A stretch of DNA of 64,000 nucleotides. It comes from Streptomyces sp. ITFR-16 (GTDB taxonomy: Bacteria; Actinomycetota; Actinomycetes; Streptomycetales; Streptomycetaceae). Shown one piece after another: positions 25,608-34,759 of this stretch. The notes beneath the pieces are model-generated. The model was not told where the DNA came from. It worked only from the letters and a program-made list of their open reading frames with translations, and ran no database searches. How positions within the stretch are numbered: position 1 is the first letter of the stretch; each line of letters opens with the position of its first letter. The stretch covers positions 5,518,001-5,582,000 of the forward strand of contig NZ_CP134609.1 in assembly GCF_031844705.1 (NCBI RefSeq), read 5' to 3'. A program made the translations under genes and the position numbers.

Positions 25608-26150
25608 ATGGGGACATCAAGGGCATGGGGCCGCCGGGCGGCCCGTCGCTTTCCGGCCGCACTCTGTCTCGCCACCGCCGTCGCCGGCCTCACCGCCTGC
25701 GACCCCGCCGACGGGCTGAACACCGCGTCCATCGCCGTGACCACCGACCGGACCGCCACCCGTGCCCTGGAGCACGAGGGCGTCGACGTGCGGTGGCTGA
25801 GCTGCACGGCCCATGCCGGCGACGCGAAACAGCCGTCCGGCCGGACCGGGGCGCCGGCCACCGCCACGCGGCGCGTGGCCGACGTCGACTGCGACGGCCG
25901 CACCCGGGACGGCAAGGACATCACGGTGAACGGCCAGGTGCGCCAGGCGGTCGACGGGCGGTGCGTGCGCGGCGATCTGACCGCGCGGTCCGGCGGGCGG
26001 ACCGTCTTCCGGGCCACCCTGCTGGGCGACTGCAACGCGCCGCCCCCGGCGGCCGGCACCTCGTCCCCGGCGGGCGGCGGCGCGGGACGGGGTGCCGGGC
26101 CGACGGTGACCGTGACCGTCACGGTCACCGAACATCCCCGGGGCAAGTGA
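25608..26150 (+). CDS. Putative lipoprotein
   Basis: A 180-residue secreted protein from ATG 25608. The signal peptide contains twin-arginine-like RRAARRF, then a hydrophobic stretch and the lipobox LTAC, so Cys28 or so would be lipidated. The mature part has a beta-rich domain with three further cysteines (WLSCTAHAG, VDCDGRTRDG, GRCVRGD, GDCNAP), suggesting disulfides, and resembles short DUF4333-like secreted domains only loosely. The tail is Pro/Ala/Gly-rich, ending in a run of alternating Thr-Val. The DNA encoding that tail is a near-perfect palindrome (26104-26130). Function is unknown. Confidence 0.8.
   Translation: MGTSRAWGRRAARRFPAALCLATAVAGLTACDPADGLNTASIAVTTDRTATRALEHEGVDVRWLSCTAHAGDAKQPSGRTGAPATATRRVADVDCDGRTRDGKDITVNGQVRQAVDGRCVRGDLTARSGGRTVFRATLLGDCNAPPPAAGTSSPAGGGAGRGAGPTVTVTVTVTEHPRGK
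26104..26130. repeat. 27-bp palindrome inside the lipoprotein 3' end
   Basis: CGGTGACCGTGAC (26104-26116) and GTCACGGTCACCG (26118-26130) are perfect 13-bp arms around one base. They encode the Thr-Val run at the end of the lipoprotein and lie about 100 bp before the tricorn start. It could be a hairpin or an operator for the downstream gene. Confidence 0.7.
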
Positions 26151-26228
26151 CCTCTTCGCCTCCCGGCCGCAGGCGCACTCCGGCCAACCCCGTTTCGCCG
26201 GGCGGGGCCGCGGCCTAGGGTGATCCGT

Positions 26229-29200
26229 GTGACACAGCCTTCCTACCTCCGCTATCCCCACGCCCAGGGCGACTTGATCGCCTTCACCGCCGAGGACGAT
26301 GTCTGGCTCGCCCCGCTGGACGGCGGCCGAGCCTGGCGGGTCAGTGCCGACAACCGCCCCGTCACCCAGCCGCGGATATCTCCCGACGGCACCCTCGTCG
26401 CCTGGACGTCCACCCGCGACGGCGCGCCCGAGGTGCACCTCGCCCCCGTCGACGGCGGCCCCTCCCGGCGGCTCACCCACTGGGGCGACACGCGGACGGC
26501 CGTGCGCGGCTGGACCCCCGACGGCGAGGTGCTGGTCACCAGCACCGCGGGGCAGGTCTCGCTCCGGCGCAGCTGGGCCCGGGCCGTCCCGGTCGACGGC
26601 GGCCCCGCGCGGACCCTCCCCTACGGGCCGGTCGGCTCCCTCGCGTACGGTCCCGGCGGACGCGTCCTGCTGCTTTCGGCCACCATGGGGCGCGAGGCCG
26701 CCACCTGGAAGCGCTACCGGGGCGGCACGGCCGGCAAGCTCTGGATCGCGGCCGAGGGCGACCCGGACGCGTTCGCCCGGATCCACGAGGACCTCGACGG
26801 CAACATCGAGTGCCCGATGTGGGTGGGCGAGCGCATCGCCTTCCTCTCCGACCACGAAGGCGTCGGCGCCCTCTACTCCTCCCTCCCCGACGGCAGCGGG
26901 CTGCGCCGGCACACCGGCACCGACGGCTTCTACGCCCGGCACGCCACCACCGACGGGACCCGGATCGCCTACGCCTCGGCCGGTGAACTCTGGCTCCTGG
27001 ACGGCCTGGACGAGGACGCGCCCCGCCGCCTCGACATCCGGCTCGGCGGCCAGCGCGCCGACCTCCAGCCCTACCCCGTGCACGCCGGCAGCCATCTGGA
27101 CAGTGCCTCCCCGGACCGCACCGGCCGCGGCAGTGCCGTCGGGTCCCGGGGCGCCGTCCACTGGGTCACCCACCGCGAGGGCCCCGCCCGCGCCCTCGCC
27201 GCCGAGCCCGGCGTACGCGCCCGGCTGCCCCGTACCTTCCAGGCCGAGGGCGACCAGTACGTCGTCTGGGTCACCGACGCCGAGGGCGACGACGCGCTGG
27301 AGTGCGCCCCCGCCACCGGGAGCAGCCCCGGCGCCGTGCCGCGCCGCCTCGCGGCCGGGCGGCTGGGCCGGGTGCTCGACCTGGTCCCCGCCCCCGACGG
27401 CAGCCGGTTCGCGGTCGCCGCCCACGACGGGCGGGTTTTGATCGTCGAGCGGGAGAGCGGCGAGATCCACGAGGTGGACCGCAGCGAGAACGGCGACGCC
27501 TCCGGGCTCGTCTTCTCGCCCGACTCCGCCTGGCTCGCCTGGTCGCACCCCGGGCCCGAGCCGCTCAGCCAGCTCAAGCTGGCCCATCTCGCGGACCTCT
27601 CGGTCGCCGAGGCCACCCCGCTGAGGTTCCGGGACTTCGCGCCCGCCTTCACCGCCGACGGCAAGCACCTCGCCTTCCTCTCCGAGCGGGCCTTCGACCC
27701 CATCTACGACGCCCATGTCTTCGACATGGCGTTCATCGGCTCCTGCCGGCCCCATCTGCTGACGCTCGCCGCGACCACCCCCTCCCCGTTCGGGCCGCAG
27801 CTCCACGGCCGCCCGACCGAGAAGGAGAAGGCCGGCGAGGGGGAGGACAACCCGACCGCGCTCCCCGTCACCCGCATCGACCTGGACGGGCTCGCCGACC
27901 GGATCGTCCCGCTGCCCGTCGAGGCGGCCAACTACTCCTCGCTGCGGGCCGCGAAGGACGGGCTGCTCTGGCTGCGCCACCCGGTGACGGGGGTCCTCGG
28001 CACGAGCGGGGCCACCCCGGAATCCCGGCGCCCGGACACGGTCCTGGAGCGGTACGACCTGGAGAAGCTGCGCTGCGAGGAACTCGCCTCCGACGTCAGC
28101 CGGTTCGCGGTCAGCGGCGACGGCAGGCGGCTGACGCTCATCAGCCACGACAAGCTGTCCGTCGTCCCGTCCGACAGCCGGGTCCCGGCGGGCGACGACG
28201 ACCACGACGACGCCGTCACCGTCGACCTCTCCCGCATCCGCCGCACCCTCGACCCGGCCGCCGAGTGGCGGCAGATGTACGACGAGGCCGGCCGCATCAT
28301 GCGGGACAACTTCTGGCGCCCCGACATGGGCGGCGTCGACTGGCAGGCGGTCCTGGACCGCTACCGGCCGGTGCTGGAGCGCGTCGCCACCCACGACGAC
28401 CTCATCGACCTGCTCTGGGAGGTGCAGGGTGAACTCGGCACCTCGCACGCCTATGTGACCCCGCCCGGCGGCTGGCACGACGAGTCCGCCCGGCAGGGGC
28501 TGCTCGGCGCCGACCTCTCGCGCGCGCAGGACGGCAGCTGGCGCATCGACCGCATCCTGCCGTCCGAGACCTCCGACCCGGCCGCCCGCTCGCCGCTCGC
28601 CGCGCCCGGTGTCGCGGTGCGGCCCGGGGACGCGGTGCTCGCCGTCGACGGCCACCCCGTCGACCCGCTCACCGGGCCCGCGCCGCTGCTCACCGGCTCC
28701 GCCGGCAAGCCGGTCGAGCTGACCGTCTCGCCGGTCGACGGCGGCGACCCGCGCCATGTCGTCGTCGTCCCCGTCGCCGACGAGGAGGCGCTGCGCTACC
28801 ACGCGTGGGTCGCCGGGCGGCGCGCCCATGTCCACGAGCTGTCCGGCGGGCGCCTGGGCTACCTCCATGTCCCGGACATGGTCGGTTCGGGCTGGGCCCA
28901 GATCCACCGCGACCTGCGCACGGAGGTCGCCCGCGACGGGCTGGTGGTGGACGTGCGGGAGAACCGCGGCGGCCACACCTCGCAGCTGGTCGTGGAGAAG
29001 CTGGCCCGCCGCATCGTCGGCTGGGACCTGCCGCGCGGCATGCGGGCCTACAGCTATCCCGGCGACGCGCCGCGCGGGCCCGTGGTGGCCGTCGCGAACG
29101 AGTTCTCCGGCTCGGACGGCGACATCGTCAACGCGGCGATCAAGGCGCTGGGCATCGGCCCGGTGGTCGGCGTACGCACCTGGGGCGGGGTGGTGGGCAT

Positions 29201-29438
29201 CGACAGCCGCTACCGGCTCGTGGACGGCACGCTGGTCACCCAGCCGAAGTACGCGTTCTGGCTGGAGGGTTACGGGTGGGGCGTCGAGAACCACGGCGTC
29301 GATCCGGATGTCGAGGTCGTCATGACGCCTGCCGACCATGCGGCGGGGCGGGATCCGCAGCTGGACGAGGCGGTGCGGATCGCGCTGGAGTCGCTGGCGA
29401 CGACGCCGGCGAAGACGCCGCCGTCGTTGCCGGGGTGA
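26229..29438 (+). CDS. Tricorn protease homologue (S41 family)
   Basis: A large cytoplasmic peptidase that in archaea cuts proteasome products; Streptomyces homologues are known. The 1,069-residue protein has an N-terminal beta-propeller region (about 1-320), a second propeller (about 330-660), a C1 helical region, a PDZ domain (about 775-850; GVAVRPGDAVLAVDGHPVD) and the S41 catalytic domain. Active-site parts are ELGTSHAYV (His) and NEFSGSDGDI (nucleophilic Ser). GTG 26229 is preferred over GTG 26220 because GGTGATCC directly upstream matches the extended anti-Shine-Dalgarno complement. It is followed by a small hairpin and the HIT gene. Confidence 0.93.
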   Translation: MTQPSYLRYPHAQGDLIAFTAEDDVWLAPLDGGRAWRVSADNRPVTQPRISPDGTLVAWTSTRDGAPEVHLAPVDGGPSRRLTHWGDTRTAVRGWTPDGEVLVTSTAGQVSLRRSWARAVPVDGGPARTLPYGPVGSLAYGPGGRVLLLSATMGREAATWKRYRGGTAGKLWIAAEGDPDAFARIHEDLDGNIECPMWVGERIAFLSDHEGVGALYSSLPDGSGLRRHTGTDGFYARHATTDGTRIAYASAGELWLLDGLDEDAPRRLDIRLGGQRADLQPYPVHAGSHLDSASPDRTGRGSAVGSRGAVHWVTHREGPARALAAEPGVRARLPRTFQAEGDQYVVWVTDAEGDDALECAPATGSSPGAVPRRLAAGRLGRVLDLVPAPDGSRFAVAAHDGRVLIVERESGEIHEVDRSENGDASGLVFSPDSAWLAWSHPGPEPLSQLKLAHLADLSVAEATPLRFRDFAPAFTADGKHLAFLSERAFDPIYDAHVFDMAFIGSCRPHLLTLAATTPSPFGPQLHGRPTEKEKAGEGEDNPTALPVTRIDLDGLADRIVPLPVEAANYSSLRAAKDGLLWLRHPVTGVLGTSGATPESRRPDTVLERYDLEKLRCEELASDVSRFAVSGDGRRLTLISHDKLSVVPSDSRVPAGDDDHDDAVTVDLSRIRRTLDPAAEWRQMYDEAGRIMRDNFWRPDMGGVDWQAVLDRYRPVLERVATHDDLIDLLWEVQGELGTSHAYVTPPGGWHDESARQGLLGADLSRAQDGSWRIDRILPSETSDPAARSPLAAPGVAVRPGDAVLAVDGHPVDPLTGPAPLLTGSAGKPVELTVSPVDGGDPRHVVVVPVADEEALRYHAWVAGRRAHVHELSGGRLGYLHVPDMVGSGWAQIHRDLRTEVARDGLVVDVRENRGGHTSQLVVEKLARRIVGWDLPRGMRAYSYPGDAPRGPVVAVANEFSGSDGDIVNAAIKALGIGPVVGVRTWGGVVGIDSRYRLVDGTLVTQPKYAFWLEGYGWGVENHGVDPDVEVVMTPADHAAGRDPQLDEAVRIALESLATTPAKTPPSLPG

Positions 29439-29473
29439 CGTAGGGGGACGTAGGGGACGGGCGGGGCGGGGTA

Positions 29474-29490
29474 CGGGGGCAGCGCCCCCG
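29474..29490 (+). terminator. Small hairpin after tricorn gene
   Basis: CGGGGGC (29474-29480), an AGC loop and GCCCCCG (29484-29490) form a 7-bp GC stem 35 bp after the tricorn stop. It may end transcription, or only attenuate read-through to the HIT gene. Confidence 0.5.
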
Positions 29491-29556
29491 AAACACCCCG
29501 TTCCGCCCGCTAGGCTGCCCACGTAACGGATCACCGAGACAACAGGAGGAGCTCCC

Positions 29557-29916
29557 ATGGCAGGAGAACCCCAGCCCGACTGCCTGTTCTGCAAGATCGT
29601 CTCGGGCGACATCCCCGCCACCATCGTCCGGGAGACCGACACCACGGTCGCCTTCCGCGACATCAACCCCCAGGCCCCCACCCACGTACTGGTCATCCCG
29701 CGCGTCCACCACCCCGACGCCGCGTCCCTCGCCGCCGCCGAGCCGCAGGTTCTCGCCGACGTGGTGCGCGAGGCCGGGCACGTCGCCGCCGATGAGAAGA
29801 TCGACGAGACCGGCTACCGGGTCGTCTTCAACACCGGTTCGGGCGCCGGGCAGACCGTCTTCCACGCGCACGCCCACGTCCTGGGCGGCCGCGGCCTCCA
29901 GTGGCCCCCCGGCTAG
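29557..29916 (+). CDS. HIT (histidine triad) family protein
   Basis: A HINT-like nucleotide phosphoramidase/hydrolase of 119 residues. Motifs are CLFCKIVSGDIPA near the N-terminus (two cysteines that may bind zinc), HVLVIPRVHH and the triad HAHAHVLGG at about 105-113 with His-x-His-x-His. ATG 29557 is preceded by a strong AGGAGGAG. It lies 19 bp before the RNase Z gene and is probably co-transcribed with it. Confidence 0.95.
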   Translation: MAGEPQPDCLFCKIVSGDIPATIVRETDTTVAFRDINPQAPTHVLVIPRVHHPDAASLAAAEPQVLADVVREAGHVAADEKIDETGYRVVFNTGSGAGQTVFHAHAHVLGGRGLQWPPG

Positions 29917-29935
29917 GAACGGACCGCCGCACCCC

Positions 29936-30847
29936 GTGTCCGCACGTGAACTCGTCGTCCTCGGCACCGCCAGCCAGGTCCCGACCCGGCACCGCAACCA
30001 CAACGGCTATCTGCTGCGCTGGGACGGCGAGGGCATCCTCTTCGACCCCGGCGAGGGCACCCAGCGCCAGATGCTGCGGGCGGGTGTCGCCGCGCACGAC
30101 ATCAACCGGATCTGCGTCACGCACTTCCACGGCGACCACTCGCTCGGCCTGGCCGGGGTGATCCAGCGGATCAACCTCGACCAGGTCCCGCACCCGGTCA
30201 CCGCCCACTACCCGGCGAGCGGGCAGCACTTCTTCGACCGGCTGCGGTACGCCACCGCCTACCGCGAGTCCGTCGAGCTGACCGAGGCCCCGGTCGCCGC
30301 CGACGGTCCGCTGGCCACCGCCGCCGCGTACACCCTGGCCGCGCACCGGCTCTCGCACCCCGTCGAGTCGTACGGCTACCGGCTCACCGAGCCCGACGGG
30401 CGGCGCATGCTGCCGGCGAAGCTCGCCGAGCACTCCATCGCGGGACCGGACGTCGGCCGCCTCCAGCGCGAGGGCGTCCTCGGCGGGATCACCCTCGACG
30501 ACGTCTCCGAGCACAGGCGCGGACAGCGGTTCGCGTTCATCATGGACACCAGGCTGTGCGACGGCGTCCACGCCCTCGCCGAGGGCTGCGACATGCTGGT
30601 CATCGAGTCGACGTTCCTCGACGAGGACGAGAAGCTGGCCACCGACCACGGCCACCTGACCGCCGGACAGGCGGCCCGGGTCGCGCGCGATTCCGGGGTG
30701 CGCCACCTCGTCCTCACGCACTTCTCCCAGCGCTATCCGGACCCGGAGGTCTTCGAGACCCAGGCCCGGGCGGCCGGGTTCGAGGGCGAACTGACCGTCG
30801 CCCAGGACCTGATCCGCGTCCCCGTACCCACCCGGCACCACTCGTAG
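29936..30847 (+). CDS. rnz: Ribonuclease Z
   Basis: Endonuclease that removes 3' trailers from tRNA precursors lacking CCA. The 303-residue protein has the MBL zinc motif THFHGDHSLGL (about 62-72) and a complete set of later ligands, including MDTRLCDG (Asp) and LTHFSQRY (His). LGTASQVPTRHRNHNGYLLRW at the N-terminus is typical of the RNase Z family. GTG 29936 is the first suitable start after the HIT gene; longer frames overlap that gene out of phase. Its closeness to the HIT and deaminase genes suggests an RNA/nucleotide turnover cluster. Confidence 0.9.
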   Translation: MSARELVVLGTASQVPTRHRNHNGYLLRWDGEGILFDPGEGTQRQMLRAGVAAHDINRICVTHFHGDHSLGLAGVIQRINLDQVPHPVTAHYPASGQHFFDRLRYATAYRESVELTEAPVAADGPLATAAAYTLAAHRLSHPVESYGYRLTEPDGRRMLPAKLAEHSIAGPDVGRLQREGVLGGITLDDVSEHRRGQRFAFIMDTRLCDGVHALAEGCDMLVIESTFLDEDEKLATDHGHLTAGQAARVARDSGVRHLVLTHFSQRYPDPEVFETQARAAGFEGELTVAQDLIRVPVPTRHHS

Positions 30848-30880
30848 CACCCCCACAGCACCACCTGAAGCGAGAAACCC

Positions 30881-31873
30881 GTGCACCTCCCCAAAGCAGA
30901 ACTCCACCTCCACATCGAGGGAACCCTCGAACCCGAGCTGGCCTTCGCGCTCGCCGCGCGCAACGGCGTGCGGCTGCCCTACGCGGACACCGAGGAACTG
31001 CGCACCGCCTACCTCTTCGACGACCTGCAGACGTTCCTGAACCTGTACTACGCGCTGATGGCGGTGCTGCGGACCGAGGACGACTTCGCCGAACTCGCCG
31101 ACGCCTACCTCGCCCGCGCCGCCGCCCAGGGCGTGCGCCACGCGGAGATCTTCTTCGATCCGCAGGCGCACACCGCCCGGGGCATTCCCCTCGGGACCGT
31201 CGTCGAGGGGCTGGGCCGGGCGCTGGAGCGCAGCGAGGAGAAGCACGGCATCTCCACCCAGCTGATCATGTGCTTCCTGCGCGACCGGTCCGCCGACTCG
31301 GCGCTGGAGACCCTGGAGGCGGCCCGGCCGCATCTGCACCGGATCAGCGCCGTCGGCCTGGACTCCGCCGAGGTCGGCCACCCGCCCGCCAAGTTCCGCG
31401 CGGTGTACGCACGGGCCGGGGAGCTCGGACTGCGCAAGGTCGCCCACGCCGGCGAGGAGGGGCCGCCCGCGTACATCCGCGAGGCGCTCGACGTCCTCGG
31501 GGTGGAGCGCATCGACCACGGGCTGCGCTGCATGGAGGACCCGGATCTGGTCGAGCGGCTGGTCGCCGACCGGGTGCCGCTCACGCTCTGCCCGCTGTCC
31601 AACGTACGGCTGCGGGCCGTCGGCACCCTGGAGGAGCACCCGCTGCGGGCCATGATGGACGCCGGGCTGCTCTGCACGGTCAACTCCGACGACCCCGCCT
31701 ACTTCGGCGGGTACGTCGGCGACACCTTCCACGCCGTGCACGAGGCGCTGGGCCTGGACCGCGAGCAGCTGCGCACCCTGGCCCGCAACTCCTTCGAGGC
31801 GGCCTTCCTCGACCACGACGAGGAGCGCAGGGCGCGCTATCTGTCCGAGGTCGAGGCGTACGCGTTCGACTGA
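30881..31873 (+). CDS. Adenine/adenosine deaminase family protein
   Basis: A zinc-dependent purine deaminase of 330 residues. The TIM-barrel motifs are complete: HLHIEGT (two zinc His), KVAHAGEEG (zinc His and catalytic Glu), RIDHGLRC, TLCPLSN and VNSDDPAYFGG (zinc Asp). The HAGEEG and CPLSN...NSDDPAYFGGY pattern fits adenine deaminase type 2 better than classic adenosine deaminase, so adenine to hypoxanthine is the likely reaction. GTG 30881 lies 33 bp after rnz. It is convergent with an MFS gene, with a small overlap of the coding ends (31837-31873). Confidence 0.88.
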   Translation: MHLPKAELHLHIEGTLEPELAFALAARNGVRLPYADTEELRTAYLFDDLQTFLNLYYALMAVLRTEDDFAELADAYLARAAAQGVRHAEIFFDPQAHTARGIPLGTVVEGLGRALERSEEKHGISTQLIMCFLRDRSADSALETLEAARPHLHRISAVGLDSAEVGHPPAKFRAVYARAGELGLRKVAHAGEEGPPAYIREALDVLGVERIDHGLRCMEDPDLVERLVADRVPLTLCPLSNVRLRAVGTLEEHPLRAMMDAGLLCTVNSDDPAYFGGYVGDTFHAVHEALGLDREQLRTLARNSFEAAFLDHDEERRARYLSEVEAYAFD

Positions 31874-33189
31874 CCGCCCGACGGGCCGGCCGGCCGGAAC
31901 GCACTGCGGACCGGCCGCCTGCGGCGCAGCGCCGGGACGCTGATCTCCGTGACGGCCTGCTCGGGCGCGCCCACCTTCGGCACGGCGCCGGGCACCGCAC
32001 CCGTGGTGACCGCGAGCAGGGCCGCCGGGGCGCCACCCCTGCGGCGCACCGATCCCGGCACCAGCGGACGGCCGCCGGTGTGCAGGGCGACGGCGGTCAC
32101 CGGGAGCGCGACCAGCAGGGTCGCGGTGCCCAGGATCAGGCCCATCGAGGGGTAGCCGGCCGCCTCGGACAGCACACTGCCGAGCACCGGACCGCAGGCC
32201 ACACCGACCGACGAGGCCGAGCCCGCCAGGACCGCCCAGCGGCCGCGTACGTCCAGCGAGGCGGCCAGACCGATCAGATACGACAGGACCACCGGGTAGA
32301 CGGTGTTCCACAGGATCTCGCCGGTCGCGAACGAGCCGAGGCCGCCGGCCGACGAGCTGAGCACGATGCTCCCCGCGATGACCACGGTGCCCAGGCCGAT
32401 CGGGACCGCGCGGCCGAGCCGGGCGCCGAGCACCCCGGCGCCCATCACCCCGAGGAGACCGGCGCCGAGCGCGGCGGCGAACACCGCGCCGATGGTGACC
32501 TCGGAGAGCCCCGCCTGCACCACGCCGATGCGGCTGCTGACGCCCCACAGCGCGTTCTGGGCCATCGACCAGACGAGCATCCCGCCGGCCAGCACCAGTC
32601 CGGAGCGGCGGTGCGGGAGCCGGCCCGACGCGGCCACGGCGGGACCGGCCGCGACCGCGCCGCCGAGCCGGGAGGTGGCCGGCCACACGAGCGCCGCGAC
32701 CAGGGCGATCGAGGCGAACGGCAGCCGGTGGCCGCCGCCCAGGTGCGGGATCGTCAGATACAGGGCCCCGGCGGTCGCGGAGACGCTCAGCAGCCCCAGC
32801 GAGGAGGTCCGGTGCGGATCGCGCTGGGCGGCGATGCCCGAGGCGGCCACCGCCGTCGCCGTGCCCGAGCCGAAGCCGCCGACCACGGCGCCCAGCACGA
32901 CCAGCGGCACGGATCCGGCCAGTGCCGCGCAGCCGTACCCCAGTACGGCCAGCACCAGCCCGAGCCGCGCAGGTCTGCGCGGTCCGTACGTCTCCACGCG
33001 TCCCGCCAGGCAGAAGCCGGCCGAGGCCGAGCTCAGCAGCAGGGCGCTGCCGACCAGGCCGGCCTGGGCGGCGCTGAGGCCCAGACAGGCGGAGAGCCGT
33101 CCCACGATGGTGGGGAGGAGATAGGCGGCGAGGTAACCGGCGGTGAACACGGCGACCAGGGGCCACGCGGCGCGAGGGCGCGAGGACAT
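31837..33189 (-). CDS. Major facilitator superfamily transporter
   Basis: A 450-residue inner-membrane transporter with about 12 hydrophobic helices, starting SSRPRAAWPLVAVFTAGYLAAYLLPTIVGRL. The loop 2-3 region (GRVETYGPRRPARLG) is a loose MFS signature. The C-terminal tail is Pro/Arg-rich and low in structure. ATG 33189 has AGGA six bases upstream, while ATG 33207 lacks a ribosome site. The substrate is unknown. It is divergent from a PfkB kinase with a CRP-like site between, which hints at a sugar or nucleoside link, and its 3' end overlaps the deaminase gene by 37 bp. Confidence 0.85.
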   Translation of the reverse strand: MSSRPRAAWPLVAVFTAGYLAAYLLPTIVGRLSACLGLSAAQAGLVGSALLLSSASAGFCLAGRVETYGPRRPARLGLVLAVLGYGCAALAGSVPLVVLGAVVGGFGSGTATAVAASGIAAQRDPHRTSSLGLLSVSATAGALYLTIPHLGGGHRLPFASIALVAALVWPATSRLGGAVAAGPAVAASGRLPHRRSGLVLAGGMLVWSMAQNALWGVSSRIGVVQAGLSEVTIGAVFAAALGAGLLGVMGAGVLGARLGRAVPIGLGTVVIAGSIVLSSSAGGLGSFATGEILWNTVYPVVLSYLIGLAASLDVRGRWAVLAGSASSVGVACGPVLGSVLSEAAGYPSMGLILGTATLLVALPVTAVALHTGGRPLVPGSVRRRGGAPAALLAVTTGAVPGAVPKVGAPEQAVTEISVPALRRRRPVRSAFRPAGPSGGQSNAYASTSDR

Positions 33190-33518
33190 GGGCGTTCCTG
33201 AAGACATGCCAGAGGAGGCGAGAAGACAGAGCGGTGGCAAGGCGAAATGCGGGGAGAAAAAGAGAATGCGGGGAAGTCGACGCACTCGTCGGATACGTCT
33301 CCAACGGTGCTCGCGGGCCAATTTGTATCAAGTGCTCCCGGCCCGCCGAAAGCCGCCCCGCTGTGATCTGGATCACTTATGCGTTTACTGCGTTTCTATG
33401 CGGGTAGCAGCGCATGTTTATGCAGGTCAGACTCTGTGAACCGAGTCGGCGTGGACCCCCCGGCCGGGGGAGTGAATCGGGCACACTGGCCGGAACCGTC
33501 GGGACCGGGGAGTGCAAG
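33190..33518. other. Divergent intergenic region, MFS / PfkB kinase
   Basis: 329 bp between divergent genes, with an AT-richer centre (about 33340-33430) unlike its surroundings. It contains the CRP-like site at 33362-33377 and repeated TATGCG and TACTGCG-like words just after it. No gene is seen. Promoters for both genes must lie here, but I cannot place clear -10/-35 boxes. Confidence 0.6.
33362..33377. promoter_or_regulatory. CRP-like palindrome TGTGATCTGGATCACT
   Basis: The site contains GTGATC-TG-GATCAC, a 14-bp palindrome with only the central dinucleotide unpaired, and fits TGTGA-N6-TCACA in nine of ten positions. Streptomyces Crp recognises a related GTG-N8-CAC pattern. The location between divergent transporter and kinase genes fits a regulatory role. 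Binding is inferred. Confidence 0.6.
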
Positions 33519-34628
33519 GTGAGCGCTGACATGCCAGACATCGACCCACTGGACGGGCTGCGCGCGCCGCAGGACCCGGACTGCGACGTCTTCCTCACCG
33601 GCACGGTCTTCCTCGACATCATCTTCACCGGCCTGGACAGCGCCCCGGTGCGCGGCACCGAGTCCTGGGCGCGCGGCATGGGCTCGAGCCCCGGCGGGGT
33701 CGCCAACATGGCCACCGCGCTCGCCCGGCTCGGCCTGCACACCTCGCTGGCCGCCGCGTTCGGAGACGACCACTACGGGGAGTACTGCTGGGACGCCCTC
33801 GAACAGGGCGAGGGCATCGACCTGTCCATGTCGCACACCGTCCGGGGCTGGCACTCCCCGGTGACCGTCTCGATGGCCTACGAGGGCGAGCGGACGATGG
33901 TCTCGCACGGCCACGAGGCCCCGCCCCCGCCCACCGCCGCACCCTCCGGCGAGGCCGCCGCCTTCCCGCAGTGCCCGCCCCGGGCCCGCGCCGCCGTCGC
34001 CTCGCTCGTCCCCGGCCGCAGCGAGCCCTGGGTCGCCGAGGCGGCCCGCAGGGGTGCCGTGATCTTCGCCGACGTCGGCTGGGACGAGACCGGGCGCTGG
34101 GACCTGGACGGCCTCGCCGACCTGGAGCACTGCCACGCCTTCCTCCCCAACGCCGAGGAGGCCATGCGCTACACCGGGACCGACTGCCCGCGCGCCGCCG
34201 CGCACGCCCTCGCCGAGCGCGTACCGCTCGCCGTCGTCACCCTGGGTGCCGAGGGCGCGTACGCCGTCGACGCGGCCACCGGCACCGCCGCCGTGGTCCC
34301 GGCCATCGAGGTCGAGGCACTGGACCCGACCGGGGCGGGCGACGTCTTCGTCGCCGGCTTCGTCACCGGCACCCTCGCCAACTGGCCCCTCGCCGACCGC
34401 CTCGCCTTCGCCGGGCTCACCGCGGCCCTGTCCGTCCAGGAGTTCGGCGGCTCGCTCTCGGCACCCGGCTGGGCGGAGATCGCCGCCTGGTGGCAGCAGG
34501 TGCGCACCTTCGCCGACCAGGACCCGGCCGCGCTCCAGCGGTACGCCTTCCTCCAGGACCTGCTGCCCGCGGCGGCCCGGCCCTGGCCGCTGCGGCGCGC
34601 CGTCCCGACGATCGGCTTCCGCCCGTGA
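33519..34628 (+). CDS. PfkB-family carbohydrate/nucleoside kinase
   Basis: A ribokinase-type kinase of about 369 residues. The N-terminal signature GSSPGGVANMATALARLG (about 54-71) and the C-terminal DPTGAGDVFVAGF, which holds the catalytic Asp and anion hole, are both present. The region APPPPTAAPSGEAAAFP replaces a usual loop. The sugar substrate cannot be told. GTG 33519 has GGGGAG six bases upstream; ATG 33531 is an almost equally good start. The divergent MFS gene may import its substrate. Confidence 0.88.
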   Translation: MSADMPDIDPLDGLRAPQDPDCDVFLTGTVFLDIIFTGLDSAPVRGTESWARGMGSSPGGVANMATALARLGLHTSLAAAFGDDHYGEYCWDALEQGEGIDLSMSHTVRGWHSPVTVSMAYEGERTMVSHGHEAPPPPTAAPSGEAAAFPQCPPRARAAVASLVPGRSEPWVAEAARRGAVIFADVGWDETGRWDLDGLADLEHCHAFLPNAEEAMRYTGTDCPRAAAHALAERVPLAVVTLGAEGAYAVDAATGTAAVVPAIEVEALDPTGAGDVFVAGFVTGTLANWPLADRLAFAGLTAALSVQEFGGSLSAPGWAEIAAWWQQVRTFADQDPAALQRYAFLQDLLPAAARPWPLRRAVPTIGFRP

Positions 34629-34759
34629 CCGCGGGGCCCCTCCCGGCGGGGTAAAACCCCTGGTGTTGTCGGTGCCAAGTCGTAGGCTGGGTACACCTGA
34701 GGTTTTCGAGCAGCGAGAACCGTGCAACGGGAGGTATGCGCAGGCCCGAGGGCCGGCCC

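Noticed and set aside
25617..29696. A 1,359-codon open frame antisense to the tricorn gene
   Set aside because: The frame is a shadow caused by GC-rich third positions. Its composition is Arg/Gly/Pro/Asp-rich with no domain, and the sense strand holds a complete protease.
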